Assembly (NCBI GenBank): GCA_013695175.1
Contig: JACDAZ010000218.1
Coordinates: forward strand, 1-6,871
Direction of reading: 5' to 3'
Length of the DNA stretch: 6,871 bases
Source: Flavisolibacter sp.
GTDB lineage: Bacteria > Bacteroidota > Bacteroidia > Chitinophagales > Chitinophagaceae
Position numbers and translations under genes: made by a program. How positions within the stretch are numbered: the first letter of the stretch is position 1; each line of letters starts with the position of its first letter. The notes below the pieces were generated by a model, which ran no database searches, was not told the DNA's origin, and worked only from the letters and a program-made list of their open reading frames with translations. Shown one piece after another: positions 6,464 to 6,871 of this stretch.

Positions 6464-6509
6464 GCACCAATTAAAAAGAAGGAAATGTCCTTTGCTCTTT
6501 ATTAGGTGC
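6464..6509 (+). repeat. Long imperfect hairpin after fic, possible terminator
   Basis: Two 15-base arms, GCACCAATTAAAAAG and CTCTTTATTAGGTGC, match at 12 of 15 positions. They enclose a perfect inner stem, AAGGA/TCCTT, with an AATG loop. It begins eight bases after the fic stop codon. No T run follows, so it may stabilise or end the fic transcript in another way, or be an unrelated small element. The remaining bases to 6583 show no gene. Two overlapping 8-base palindromes, AGTGCACT and ACTTAAGT (6572-6584), lie just before the tRNA-like sequence. Confidence 0.4.
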
Positions 6510-6583
6510 TGGTGTAGATCCTGCTTTGATTCTTCATTTTGTAAAAACCGCTTTTCTCTAAAAAATAATTGAGTGCACTTAAG

Positions 6584-6668
6584 TAGCCTCGCCGCGAATC
6601 GAACGCGGATCCAGGGCTTCGGAGACCCTTATACTATCACTTTGCTTCCATTTGATGAATCAGGCTAC
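6584..6668 (-). tRNA. tRNA-Arg(CCG)-like sequence, 5' half abnormal; probable pseudo-tRNA
   Basis: Read on the minus strand, the 3' half is canonical: anticodon stem AGGGT/GCCCT with loop CTCCGAA (anticodon CCG, 6622-6620), a four-base variable loop, T-arm CCGCG-TTCGATT-CGCGG (6608-6592), then CGAGGCT plus discriminator A. The 5' half does not fit. Only five bases (AGCCT) of the acceptor partner match in proper register, and 30 bases separate it from the anticodon stem instead of about 19-20. A weak D-like stem ATCA/TGAT has a 13-base loop. Out of register, GTAGCCT and AGGCTAC pair over seven bases. No CCA is encoded. It could be a decayed tRNA, an attachment-site scar, or a strongly divergent tRNA. 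Confidence 0.5.
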
Positions 6669-6711
6669 ATGTTGTTTTAAAAATTTGACATGCTTGTTAA
6701 ATAGTATGATG

Positions 6712-6738
6712 GTAAAAATTTTTACATAAAAAATGTAA
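6712..6738 (-). terminator. AT-rich palindromes downstream of the right-edge gene
   Basis: A perfect 14-base palindrome GTAAAAATTTTTAC (6712-6725) overlaps a hairpin TTACAT-AAAAA-ATGTAA (6722-6738). They start five bases after the stop of the minus-strand gene. On the minus strand the hairpin is followed by AAAATTTTT, so a weak terminator is possible, but the stem has little GC. Confidence 0.3.
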
Positions 6739-6742
6739 TGCT

Positions 6743-6871
6743 TTATTTCTCCTTTTGCAGCATTAAGGTGCTCATGCAACGGATGTCATTTACATTCACT
6801 GTTTTAAAATCTTCAAGGTAAGCAAATGAATACCGGCTCCATAGCTGCTCCAGTAAAGAGCGGGTTAATAA
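6743..6871 (-). CDS. C-terminal end of an unrecognised protein (cut by window edge)
   Basis: The minus strand is open from the window edge through 42 codons to a TAA at 6745-6743. The visible residues include SLLEQLWSRYSFAYLEDFK and end in LMLQKEK. The composition is protein-like, with no low-complexity run and mostly non-rare codons, but I see no motif that names a family. It reads toward the tRNA-like sequence and converges on fic. The length before the edge is unknown, so nothing can be said on function. Confidence 0.6.
   Translation of the reverse strand, partial: LLTRSLLEQLWSRYSFAYLEDFKTVNVNDIRCMSTLMLQKEK

Noticed and set aside
6584..6668. Reporting an ordinary intact tRNA-Arg gene
   Set aside because: The acceptor stem pairs only partly in the correct register and the D-arm region is about ten bases too long, so intact function is not supported from sequence.
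6683..6710. TTGACA followed by TATGAT as a sigma-70 promoter on the plus strand
   Set aside because: The spacing is about 14 bases rather than 16-18, and no plus-strand gene follows.
1..6871. CRISPR array, insertion sequence or phage genes
   Set aside because: No regularly spaced repeats, no transposase or integrase motifs and no terminal inverted repeats with duplicated targets were seen on either strand.

Overview
The window looks like a chromosomal segment of a Bacteroidota bacterium, most likely of the Chitinophagaceae type. The reasons are an AT-rich base composition, start sites with few strong Shine-Dalgarno sequences, TTTG/TAnnTTTG-like promoter boxes, a tRNA-like sequence without an encoded CCA, and protein families typical of that group (a small zinc-binding anti-sigma protein, a DUF427 relative, and a Fic protein with a DUF4172-type N-terminus). 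Lineage is inferred from family resemblance; no search was run.

Left part (1 to about 3200, all minus strand, read right to left): a broken DUF427 gene, a pyridine-nucleotide disulfide oxidoreductase of the dihydrolipoamide dehydrogenase/MerA superfamily, the ATPase of a glycine-betaine/osmoprotectant-type ABC importer, and the first 194 codons of its membrane permease, cut by the window edge. Spacing is tight: 10 bases, then an ATGA overlap, then 1 base. They therefore look like one translationally coupled operon, probably for compatible-solute uptake. The role of the flavoprotein in it is unclear.

Middle part (3350 to about 4630, minus strand): a hairpin, a lipoprotein of unknown function (3411-4010), an 87-residue zinc-finger anti-sigma protein (4160-4423), and upstream of that the C-terminal end of an ECF sigma factor (4479-4631). 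The sigma remnant still shows its DNA-recognition helix, but it carries a nonsense codon and has lost everything before region 4.2. The anti-sigma gene therefore appears orphaned.

Right part (4632-6871): a DUF952-family gene on the minus strand and a full-length Fic adenylyltransferase-type gene on the plus strand are divergent across a 258-base spacer. Three copies of TGCGGAGA lie near fic (two of them as an inverted pair 21 bases apart). One copy overlaps the fic Shine-Dalgarno sequence, and the Fic protein ends in a winged helix, so self-repression is a plausible model. A long imperfect hairpin follows fic. At about 6584-6668 (minus) lies a tRNA-Arg(CCG)-like sequence whose 3' half is canonical and whose 5' half is abnormal, which may be a decayed tRNA or an integration scar. 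The window ends in the C-terminal 42 codons of an unrecognised minus-strand gene.

The most interesting region is 4479-6668. A DUF952/Fic gene pair with its own operator-like repeats sits between a truncated sigma factor gene and a damaged tRNA-like sequence, as expected for an acquired toxin-like module. This is inference.
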